Assembly: GCA_964499865.1 (NCBI GenBank)
Contig: CAZCPY010000057.1
Span: 1-18,809, forward strand
Source of the DNA: JANOGU01 sp964499865
Lineage (GTDB): Bacteria; Pseudomonadota; Alphaproteobacteria; Rhodobacterales; Rhodobacteraceae
Direction of reading: 5' to 3'
DNA: 18,809 nucleotides
Part shown: piece after piece, positions 1-6,364 of the stretch
Layout of the letters: each line of letters starts with the position of its first letter
Position numbering within the stretch: position 1 is the first letter of the stretch
Notes under the pieces: generated by a model
What the model was told of the DNA's origin: nothing
Databases searched by the model: none
What the model saw: the letters and a program-made list of their open reading frames with translations, nothing else
Translations under genes and position numbers: made by a program

Positions 1-932
1 GCGCCGCCGAGACCCGCCGCACCGCCGCCGCCGAGGCGCTTGCCGCCGCCGAGGCGACCTTGCGCGCCGCGCAAGGCGCCGCCCGCGAGGCGGAACGGGC
101 CGCCGGCGAGGCGCGCGAGGCGCGCGCCCGCAGCGAGGCCACGCTGGAGGCCGCGCGCCAGTCCAGGGCCACTGCGGGCCTGCGCATCCGCGAGGAGCTG
201 GACCTGTCGCATGACGCGCTGCTGGCGTCCCTGCGGATCGACCCCGCGGCGATCCCGCCCGAGGCGGCGATCGAGACCGACATCGCCCGCCTGCGCCGGT
301 CGCGCGAGGCGCTGGGCGCCGTCAACCTGCGGGCCGAGGAAGACCTGGCCGAAACCGGCGCCGAACACGACCGGCTGGTGTCTGAGAAGACCGACCTCGA
401 GGAGGCGATCAAGGCCCTGCGCGGCGGCATCGCGGGGCTGAACCGCGAGGGGCGCGAACGCCTGCTGACCGCCTTCGAACAGGTCAACGCCAACTTCCGC
501 ATGCTGTTCACCACGCTGTTTTCCGGCGGCGAGGCGCGGCTGACGCTGGTCGAAAGCGACGACCCGCTGGAGGCGGGGCTAGAGATCCTCTGCCAGCCGC
601 CGGGCAAGCGGCTGTCGGTGCTGTCGCTTCTGTCGGGGGGCGAACAGACGCTGACGGCGATGGCGCTGATCTTCGCCGTGTTCCTCGCCAACCCCGCGCC
701 GATCTGCGTGCTGGACGAGGTCGACGCGCCCTTGGACGATGCCAACGTGGGCCGGTTCTGCGACCTTCTGGACGAGATGACGCGGCGCACCGAGACGCGG
801 TTCCTGGTCATCACCCACCACGCGGTGACGATGGCGCGGATGGACCGGCTGTTCGGCGTGACGATGGGCGAACCCGGTGTCAGCCAGCTGGTCAGCGTCG
901 ACCTGCGGCGGGCCGAGGCGCTGGTCGCCTGA
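1..932 (+). CDS. smc: Chromosome segregation protein SMC, C-terminal part (5' end outside window)
   Basis: This is the end of the SMC ATPase, which forms the core of the bacterial condensin complex (with ScpA and ScpB) and organises and segregates the chromosome. The reading frame is open from the left edge (first full codon at position 3) and ends with TGA at 930-932. The first part is Ala/Arg/Glu-rich sequence expected of the returning coiled coil. The C-terminal head follows, with the ABC signature LSGGEQ, the Walker B stretch ICVLDEVDAPLDD and the switch histidines in VITHH. The N-terminal head with Walker A, the first coil and the hinge must lie upstream. The DEVDAPLDD form separates SMC from other ABC ATPases such as RecN and UvrA. 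The call is firm; only the missing start limits it. Confidence 0.96.
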   Translation, partial: AAETRRTAAAEALAAAEATLRAAQGAAREAERAAGEAREARARSEATLEAARQSRATAGLRIREELDLSHDALLASLRIDPAAIPPEAAIETDIARLRRSREALGAVNLRAEEDLAETGAEHDRLVSEKTDLEEAIKALRGGIAGLNREGRERLLTAFEQVNANFRMLFTTLFSGGEARLTLVESDDPLEAGLEILCQPPGKRLSVLSLLSGGEQTLTAMALIFAVFLANPAPICVLDEVDAPLDDANVGRFCDLLDEMTRRTETRFLVITHHAVTMARMDRLFGVTMGEPGVSQLVSVDLRRAEALVA

Positions 933-972
933 GCGGTGAATCTTGTGGCCGCGACAAGGAAAGGCTTGCGTT

Positions 973-1005
973 CACGCGGAGTTCACGGAAACGTGTGTCC
1001 GCGTG
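973..1005 (+). other. Strong stem-loop with GAAA tetraloop between smc and the small secreted-protein gene
   Basis: CACGCGGA (973-980) is perfectly complementary to TCCGCGTG (998-1005). Inside it, CACG (984-987) pairs with CGTG (992-995) around the loop GAAA, a stable GNRA-type tetraloop, leaving a small internal loop. No T-run follows, so it is not a textbook intrinsic terminator. It could end or stabilise the smc transcript, or sit in the leader of the gene that follows. The pairing is seen; the role is inferred. Confidence 0.5.
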
Positions 1006-1029
1006 TCAACAATGCTTGCGAGACCCATC

Positions 1030-1368
1030 ATGTTTTCCAGGACCATTGCCGCCGCCACCGCGGCCCTTGCCGCCGTCGCGACCCTGTCCGCCCTTCCGGC
1101 CGAAGCGCAGGACCGCCGGATGCGCATCCACAACGACACCGGCTATACGATGACCCGGTTCTATTCCACGAACTCGGGCTACGCGAACTGGGGCAGCGAC
1201 GTGCTGGGCACCTCGACCCTGCCGTCGGGCCGGTCGATGCGGCTGAACTTCGCCAACAAGCAGGGCTATTGCCTGTTCGACTTCCGCGCGATCTTCGAGG
1301 ACGGCACGGAACTGCTGCGCGGCAACGTCAACGTCTGCGAGATGTCGGACTACTACTACGTGCCCTGA
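1030..1368 (+). CDS. Small secreted protein of unknown function (signal peptide)
   Basis: The predicted product has 112 residues. It begins with a clear Sec signal peptide, with positive charge at Arg4, an Ala/Leu-rich core and a likely signal peptidase I site after AEA at about residue 26. The mature part of about 85 residues is polar and aromatic and has two cysteines (in GYCLFDF and NVCEM) that could form a disulfide in the periplasm. It ends in a run of tyrosines (DYYYVP). I recognise the general type as a small exported protein common in alphaproteobacteria, but I know no function. ATG 1030 was chosen because it puts the signal peptide at the N terminus. ATG 1012 in the same frame is an alternative, and neither has a good Shine-Dalgarno sequence. 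The next gene begins about 130 bases downstream, and nothing links the two. Confidence 0.75.
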   Translation: MFSRTIAAATAALAAVATLSALPAEAQDRRMRIHNDTGYTMTRFYSTNSGYANWGSDVLGTSTLPSGRSMRLNFANKQGYCLFDFRAIFEDGTELLRGNVNVCEMSDYYYVP

Positions 1369-1426
1369 CGCATCCCGCGCCCGGGCGCGTCGCGGACCCG
1401 AGGCGCGCCCGTCACGGGTCTGCGCC

Positions 1427-1463
1427 TCCCTCCCCCCTCGTGGGGGAGGGATGGGGTGGGGGG
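1427..1463. repeat. Palindromic REP-like intergenic element (CCTCCCC...GGGGAGG type)
   Basis: A perfect 10-bp stem (1427-1436 with 1442-1451, arm TCCCTCCCCC) closes a 5-base loop and is followed by the G-rich tail ATGGGGTGGGGGGG. The layout matches a dispersed proteobacterial intergenic repeat that I know from its spurious translations of the type PHPSPTRGEG. It lies between the small secreted protein and the helicase gene, ends about 35 bases before the helicase start, and could act as a transcript-end hairpin. Its repetitive nature cannot be shown from one copy in this window. Confidence 0.5.
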
Positions 1464-1498
1464 GCCTGCGCCGCCTCGCCCGTCGCGGCTGACGGCCC

Positions 1499-3025
1499 GT
1501 GAGCCCCGCCCTTCCCCCCCTGTCCGACGACCAGGCCGAGGCCTGGGACCGGCTGGCCGAGACGCTGTCCGGCGCCGGGGTCGACCTGGCCGAGGGCACG
1601 CTGTCCCCGCCGCAGGAAGGCCGGTCGGCGGTGCTGGCGGTGGTGGGCAAGGCGGGGTCGGGCAAGACGCTGCTGCTCGCCGCGCTGACGCGGGCGCTGC
1701 GGGCCGCGGGGGTGGAGATCGTGGCGCCCGACTGGGAGGGGCGTCGGCGGAAGGACCGCCGGTCGCTCGCCATCCTCGCCCCCACCAACAAGGCGGCCTC
1801 CGTCCTGCGGGGCCACGGGGTGCCCGCGACGACGATCCACCGCATCCTTTATACCCCCGTCTACGATCCGCAGTACGAGCGCATCGCCGAATGGCTGGCG
1901 GGCCAGGCCCCGCGACCGGCGGTCGAGGCGCTGACGGACGCCGCGCTTGACCGGGCCTTCGCCTTCTACGCCCAGGTGCCGTCGATCCCCGGCGCCCTGG
2001 CCGCGGCGGGCTTGCGCGGGTCGGACTTCATCAAGGGCTGGAAGCGGCGCGACGAGCCGCTGGACATCGGCTTTGTCGACGAGGCGTCGATGCTCGACCA
2101 GGCCGCGCTGGACGACCTGAAGGAGATCTTCCCGACGCTGGTGGTCTTCGGCGACCCGGCGCAGCTGGCGCCGGTGGGCACCTCGGGCGAGATGGTCTTC
2201 GACCGCCTGCCCGAAGGCCGCCGCCTGACGCTCAGCCGCATCCACCGGCAGGCGGCGGACAACCCGATCCTCGACCTTGCCCATGCGCTGGCCGAGCCGG
2301 GGATGGACTTCGACAGCTTTCAGGACCGCGTGGCCGCCGCCGCGGCCGCCGACGACCGGGTGGTGATGGCCGAACGGGTGGACGCCGACCTGATGGCGCG
2401 GTCGCCCGTTCTGGTCTGGCGCAATGCCACGCGGGTGCGGCTGATCGCGGCCTTTCGCCAGGCCCATGGCGCGCCGGAGCGGGAGCTGCTGCCGGGCGAG
2501 CCCTTGGTCTGCGACGGGCTGGAACTGCCGCTGAAGCACCGCAAGAAGCGCGTCGAGCTCGAGGCGCGCGGGCTGATCAAGGGCGCGCCGGTGGTCTACC
2601 TGGGCCCCGGCGCGCGCGACGGCTTCGCCCGCATCCATGTCGTGGGGGCCGAGGAGCCGCAGGTGTCGGTCGCCGCCATCGTGCGGATCGAAAGCCCCGG
2701 CGAGGAGGAACCCTTCATTCCGCACGCCGCGCAGATGGGCGCGGTCTTCCTGCACGGTGCGGCGGTGACGATCCACAAGGCGCAGGGGTCGCAGTGGGAC
2801 ACGGTGCAGGTCTTCGCCCCCGACCTGTTCGCCGCCGCGCAGTCGGGGCGGATGGAGGCGGGGCTGCCCCTGTGGAAGCGGCTCGCCTATGTGGCGGTGA
2901 CGCGGGCGGAACGGCGGCTGTTGTGGGTGGTGCGCAACCGGCTGGCCCGGCCGCAGGTGGCCCTGGGGGTGGAGGACCTGCCCAAGGTCGCGGGGCGGCT
3001 GGCGATGGGGGAGGTGCAGGCGTAG
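1499..3025 (+). CDS. RecD/Dda-like superfamily 1 DNA helicase (ATP-dependent)
   Basis: A 508-residue helicase with the SF1B (RecD/T4 Dda) motif set: Walker A GKAGSGKT (50-57), motif Ia APTNKAA (94-100), motif II VDEAS (193-197), motif III GDPAQLAPVG (218-227), the motif IV-like LSRIHRQ (245-251), a UvrD_C_2-type motif V TIHKAQGSQWDTV (424-436) and motif VI YVAVTRAERRL (464-474). It should use ATP hydrolysis to move 5' to 3' along single-stranded DNA. It lacks the N-terminal extension of RecD2 and no recB or recC lies nearby, so it is probably a free-standing helicase for repair or stalled forks, not an exonuclease V subunit. The start is GTG at 1499; no ATG precedes the conserved part in frame. 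It converges on the dehydrogenase gene with a gap of 24 bases. The family is firm; the cellular role is inferred. Confidence 0.9.
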   Translation: MSPALPPLSDDQAEAWDRLAETLSGAGVDLAEGTLSPPQEGRSAVLAVVGKAGSGKTLLLAALTRALRAAGVEIVAPDWEGRRRKDRRSLAILAPTNKAASVLRGHGVPATTIHRILYTPVYDPQYERIAEWLAGQAPRPAVEALTDAALDRAFAFYAQVPSIPGALAAAGLRGSDFIKGWKRRDEPLDIGFVDEASMLDQAALDDLKEIFPTLVVFGDPAQLAPVGTSGEMVFDRLPEGRRLTLSRIHRQAADNPILDLAHALAEPGMDFDSFQDRVAAAAAADDRVVMAERVDADLMARSPVLVWRNATRVRLIAAFRQAHGAPERELLPGEPLVCDGLELPLKHRKKRVELEARGLIKGAPVVYLGPGARDGFARIHVVGAEEPQVSVAAIVRIESPGEEEPFIPHAAQMGAVFLHGAAVTIHKAQGSQWDTVQVFAPDLFAAAQSGRMEAGLPLWKRLAYVAVTRAERRLLWVVRNRLARPQVALGVEDLPKVAGRLAMGEVQA

Positions 3026-3049
3026 CGCGGGGTTCCACCCTGCCACCCT

Positions 3050-3790
3050 TCACCCCTTATTCGAGAACACCCGGTAGTACAGCCAGTCCGGCAGGAAGTT
3101 GCCCACCCGGAAGACCAGCGAGAACAGGAAGGGAAAGCTCTTCTTGAAATTGTCCGAGTTCATCAATTCGAACATTTCCTGCGCCGCTTGCTCGGGTTCC
3201 ATCCGGAAAGGCATGGAGAAATCGTTCTTCTCTGTCAGCCGCGTGCGGATGAAGCCGGGGTTCGCGACCTGCACCGTGACGCCGGTGTTGCGCAGGTCGG
3301 CGTAGAGGCATTCGGCCAGCACCATGGTGCCCGCCTTGGCCGCGGCATAGCCGATCGCGCCCGGCAGGCCGCGGTAGCCCGACAGCGACCCGGTGATCAC
3401 CACATGCCCGCGGTCGCGCGCCACCATCGGCGGCAGCGCCGCGCCGATCACCCGCAGGCAGCCGGTGAAGTTGATGTCGGCCATCGCCTCGGCATGGGTG
3501 GCATTCCAGGCCCGGGCGGGCATCGGCCAGTAGACGCCGGCCAGGAAGACCACGCCGTCGATGTCGCCCGCCGCGGCCGCCGCGGCCTCGACGCTTTCGC
3601 GGCTGGCCACGTCGCAGGGCACGGCACGGGCGCGGCCCGGCATCTGCGCCACCGCCGCCGCAAGACGGTCGGGGTCGCGGCCCGACAGGATCACCTCGGC
3701 GCCTGCGCCCGAGATCAGCCGCGCCAGCGCCAGCCCCAGCCCCTCGGAGGCCCCCACCAGCCAGTAGCGCTTGCCCTTCCAGTCCCTCAC
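3050..3790 (-). CDS. Short-chain dehydrogenase/reductase (SDR), last gene of the lipid operon
   Basis: A 246-residue classical SDR oxidoreductase. With the start at GTG 3790, the cofactor motif GASEGLG is at residues 13-19, the fold-stabilising Asn at 107 (INFTG), the catalytic Ser at 135 (TGSLSGY) and YAAAK at 148-152, so a complete Asn-Ser-Tyr-Lys set is present. The family uses NAD(P)(H); the substrate is unknown, but the operon suggests a lipid or fatty-acyl compound. The C-terminal part is aromatic and hydrophobic (FPFLFSLVF, PDWLYYRVF), which would suit membrane association. The GTG overlaps the TGA of the upstream DUF3833 gene (GTGA), implying translational coupling. The frame stays open upstream of the GTG, but that part is the shadow of the preceding gene. 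In R. sphaeroides the corresponding operon next to rpoE-chrR also ends with an SDR. Confidence 0.88.
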   Translation of the reverse strand: MRDWKGKRYWLVGASEGLGLALARLISGAGAEVILSGRDPDRLAAAVAQMPGRARAVPCDVASRESVEAAAAAAGDIDGVVFLAGVYWPMPARAWNATHAEAMADINFTGCLRVIGAALPPMVARDRGHVVITGSLSGYRGLPGAIGYAAAKAGTMVLAECLYADLRNTGVTVQVANPGFIRTRLTEKNDFSMPFRMEPEQAAQEMFELMNSDNFKKSFPFLFSLVFRVGNFLPDWLYYRVFSNKG

Positions 3791-4377
3791 GCTGCCTGCT
3801 CCATCCCGGCCGCCGCCACCGGCGGCACCGGGCGCATCGTGGCCTGCAGTTCGGCGACGAGGAAGCCCCATTTGCGGAACTGGCTGCGGTTCAGGATGGT
3901 GCCGTTGTCCATCAGGTACATCCAGTCGGTCACCGACAGCACATGCCCCCCCGCCTCGGGTGCCAGGCGGATGCGGTAGCGCAGGCAGACGGTCGAGCCG
4001 CTGATCTGCCCCTCGCCTGGACCCACGAGGTCGTCAGCCTCGGCCAGGATGCGGCCTCCGGGCAGCAGCGTCAGGCGCCATTCGCGGTCCTGCGTGCGGC
4101 CGGTATCGTAGCGGAAGCGTTCGGCCAGGCGTCCCCTGTCCGCTTCCCAGGTGCCTGCCATGTCGGCGGTGAAGCGCGAGGTCACGCGGCCGGCGGGGCC
4201 GAAGATCATGCCCTCGCAGAGGATGGGGCCGCCCAGGTGGCGCGCCGGGTCGAAGGCCGGGCCGGGGGCCGCGGCATAATCGGCGGGGCGCTGCGCGGCA
4301 AAGGACAGCCGGTGGCGGCAGGCCGCCAGGGCAAGGGCCGCAAGCAGGCCGCCCAGGAACCAGAGCGTCGGGGTCAT
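3787..4377 (-). CDS. DUF3833 family lipoprotein
   Basis: A 196-residue protein with a lipoprotein signal peptide: a short N terminus, a Leu/Ala-rich core and the lipobox LAAC with the lipidated Cys at residue 20. The rest matches the DUF3833 family as I know it: an early FEGMIFGPAGRV-like segment (here CEGMIFGPAGRV), FTADMAGTWE, and a C-terminal RSQFRKWGF helix. It looks like a single-domain, lipocalin-like beta protein anchored to a membrane. No biochemical activity is known to me. Its ATG at 4377 overlaps the TGA of the transporter gene (ATGA), and its own TGA overlaps the GTG of the SDR gene, so it is embedded in the coupled operon. DUF3833 genes recur beside DUF1365, FAD oxidoreductases and cyclopropane-synthase-like methyltransferases, which points to a role in membrane lipid modification; this is inference. 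Confidence 0.85.
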   Translation of the reverse strand: MTPTLWFLGGLLAALALAACRHRLSFAAQRPADYAAAPGPAFDPARHLGGPILCEGMIFGPAGRVTSRFTADMAGTWEADRGRLAERFRYDTGRTQDREWRLTLLPGGRILAEADDLVGPGEGQISGSTVCLRYRIRLAPEAGGHVLSVTDWMYLMDNGTILNRSQFRKWGFLVAELQATMRPVPPVAAAGMEQAA

Positions 4378-5618
4378 CGGGCATCCTCCGGCACGGGGGT
4401 TGCGACAAGCAGGGCGATGGCGGCAAGTTTCAGCGCACAGGGCAGGCCCGCGTAAAGCAGGGTGAGCAGCCACAGCGCCTGATCCGTGTTCGGGCCGCCC
4501 ACGACAAAGCCGCCGCGGGCGAGCATGTGGAACAGCACCGCCGCGGCGAAGGCGGCCGACAGCTTGGAGGCAAAGGACCACAGCCCGAACCCCAGCGCCT
4601 GCCCGCCGACCCGGTCCTCCAGCCGGCGGGCGAAGATCGCGGGCAGCAGCACCATGTCGGCGCCAAGGGCCGCGCCCGAGGCCAGGCAGATCAGCGCGAA
4701 GGGGATCAGGTCGCCGGGCCCGAGCGTCAGGGCGAAGGCGAAGGCCGCGACCGACAGCGCCATCCCGCCCAGCAGGACACGCTTTGCCCCGTGGAGCGCG
4801 GCGGCGCGGCCCCAGAACGGCGCGGACAGCGCGGCCGCGAGGAAGAACAGCAGGAGCAGCGGGCCCTCGGACCCCGGCAGCTCGAGGCGGCTGTCGATGA
4901 AGATCAGGAACAGCGTCGAGGTCACCGCCACCGGCGCGCCGTTGACGAAGCCCAGTAGCAGGAAGCGCCGCGCCCAGGGGTCGCCGAGCACGCCGCGCCA
5001 GTCGAGCGAGACATGGGCCGGGTCCCAGCCCCACTGCCCGCGCATCGACAGCGTGGCGAGCAGGCAGAAGGCGGCAAAGCCCGCCGCAAAGGCCGCCATC
5101 GGCTGTCCGGTCGCGTTGGCCAGCAGCGTCGGCGCCACCGCGGCGGCGCAGACGCCGACCAGCGATCCGGCCTCGCGCCAGCCGGCCAGCCTCAGATAGC
5201 CCGAGGCCCCCAGCCGCACCGCCTTGCCCACGCCCTCGGCGTAGAAGCAGATCGACAGGAACGAGAAGGCCGAGAACAGCAGCACCAGCGACACCGCGAA
5301 CCACAGAAGCGGCGGGCCCACGGGCGGCACGGCGAACAGCATCGCCATCGCCGCGGCCATCACCGCGGCCGCCAGCGGCACCTGCAGCGCGCGCGACGCC
5401 TTCCACCGCTCCGCCGCCCAGCCGAAGGCGGGGTCCATCGCCACGTCCAGAAGGCGCAGCAGCGCCAGCACGGTGCCCATGGCGGCAAGGTCCACGCCGT
5501 AGGTGGACAGGTAGTGGGCGGGCGCGTTGATGTAGATCGGCAGGCCCGCGGCGGCCAGCATCGCGGCGAAGACCGACCAGGCGAACAGGCGTTGCGGCGG
5601 CATGACCATGACGGTCAC
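4374..5618 (-). CDS. MFS transporter of the GPH/MFS_2 type
   Basis: A 414-residue polytopic membrane protein with about 12 hydrophobic segments. The segment DVAMDPAFGWAAERW (residues 58-72) has the form of the loop motif after helix 2 in the glycoside-pentoside-hexuronide:cation symporter (MFS_2) group of the major facilitator superfamily. The substrate is unknown; in this operon a lipid, fatty-acid-derived or lysolipid compound is more likely than a sugar. The start is taken as GTG 5618 because it overlaps the TGA of the DUF1365 gene (GTGA) and has GAGGTG at 5624-5629, 5 bases upstream. ATG codons at 5609 and 5603 are in frame but sit farther from that ribosome site. The end overlaps the DUF3833 start by 4 bases. 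The equivalent R. sphaeroides operon also contains an MFS gene at this place. Confidence 0.88.
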   Translation of the reverse strand: MTVMVMPPQRLFAWSVFAAMLAAAGLPIYINAPAHYLSTYGVDLAAMGTVLALLRLLDVAMDPAFGWAAERWKASRALQVPLAAAVMAAAMAMLFAVPPVGPPLLWFAVSLVLLFSAFSFLSICFYAEGVGKAVRLGASGYLRLAGWREAGSLVGVCAAAVAPTLLANATGQPMAAFAAGFAAFCLLATLSMRGQWGWDPAHVSLDWRGVLGDPWARRFLLLGFVNGAPVAVTSTLFLIFIDSRLELPGSEGPLLLLFFLAAALSAPFWGRAAALHGAKRVLLGGMALSVAAFAFALTLGPGDLIPFALICLASGAALGADMVLLPAIFARRLEDRVGGQALGFGLWSFASKLSAAFAAAVLFHMLARGGFVVGGPNTDQALWLLTLLYAGLPCALKLAAIALLVATPVPEDAR

Positions 5619-6364
5619 CGCGACACCTCGTCGCCCGGGGGTGCAGGGCGGCGGCGGAAGCGGGCGCCCTTGAGCGCCAGCCTGAGCGCCTGCCAGTGGA
5701 TCAGCGCCAGCACCCGGCGCGACCCCATGGGCCTGCGCAGCGCGGCGCCCAGGATGCCGATCGCCGTCAGCCTCGCGCGGGGGCCGGTCAGGTTGGTGTA
5801 GACGCCGCCTTCGCCGTTCGTGTGGTCGATCCAGATGCCGATGCGGTCGGGCCGGATGTCGAAGCGGAAGCGGTAGTCGCCCGCGACCGGCTGGAACGGC
5901 GAGACGTGCAGGATCTTGCGCGCCGTCACCGTGTCGTCGCGGCGCAGGGGCCCCAGGTCGTCGCGGTGGCACAGGTAGCAGTGCCGGTCGCCCATGGTGT
6001 TCGTCACCTCGGCGATCACCACGCGCAGATGGCCGAAAAGGTCGTGGCACAGCCAGAAGGCCACCGGGTTGAAGACATGCCCCAGCAGGCGCGGCTGCGC
6101 GAGCAGCAGGATGCGGTCGCCGCCCGGCAACTGGCGGTCGCGCAGCACCGCGCGCGCCCAGTTCCAGCCGCGCCCCTGTTTCGGGGGGCCGCCGTGGTCG
6201 CGGTCGTGCAGGCTCATCAGCCCGGCGCGGTTGCGGGCGAAAAGGCGCGGGCCCGCCGCATCCTCGGCCGCCAGCACATAGTCCACCCCGTAGCGGAACG
6301 CGTTCGCGACCGGCCCCTTGCGGCCGTGGAACGTCTCACCGCGGAGGTGTTCGACCGCTGTCAT
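5615..6364 (-). CDS. DUF1365 family protein (lipid-modification operon)
   Basis: A 249-residue DUF1365 protein. Typical segments are HVFNPVAFWLCHD (96-108), EVTNTMGDRHCY (119-130) and HVSPFQPVAGDYRF (153-166). No classical enzyme motif is apparent to me. DUF1365 genes almost always lie beside a FAD-dependent amine-oxidase-like gene, often with a cyclopropane-fatty-acid-synthase-like methyltransferase. In R. sphaeroides the homologue (I recall RSP1090) is controlled by RpoE, contributes to the singlet-oxygen response, and its locus was later tied to furan fatty acid synthesis through UfaD and UfaO. I cannot say with certainty which of those names belongs to this family, so no symbol is given. 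ATG 6364 overlaps the TGA of the FAD gene (ATGA) and its TGA overlaps the transporter start, so it is coupled on both sides. Confidence 0.9.
   Translation of the reverse strand: MTAVEHLRGETFHGRKGPVANAFRYGVDYVLAAEDAAGPRLFARNRAGLMSLHDRDHGGPPKQGRGWNWARAVLRDRQLPGGDRILLLAQPRLLGHVFNPVAFWLCHDLFGHLRVVIAEVTNTMGDRHCYLCHRDDLGPLRRDDTVTARKILHVSPFQPVAGDYRFRFDIRPDRIGIWIDHTNGEGGVYTNLTGPRARLTAIGILGAALRRPMGSRRVLALIHWQALRLALKGARFRRRPAPPGDEVSR

Noticed and set aside
1412..3046. Long minus-strand open frame (544 codons) opposite the helicase gene
   Set aside because: It is antisense to a protein with complete helicase motifs, is His/Arg/Pro-rich without domain features, and reflects the third-position GC bias.
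3791..3871. 27-residue N-terminal extension of the SDR protein
   Set aside because: It overlaps the DUF3833 coding end, is Gly/Ala-rich without similarity, and the GTGA junction at 3787-3790 fits the operon pattern.
5603..5611. ATG 5609 or 5603 as the MFS start
   Set aside because: Both lie 14 or more bases from the GAGGTG ribosome site, whereas GTG 5618 is at 5 bases and overlaps the preceding stop.
5013..5801. Plus-strand open frame opposite the MFS gene
   Set aside because: Composition is Arg/Gln/His-rich with no membrane or enzyme pattern; it is the shadow of the transporter.
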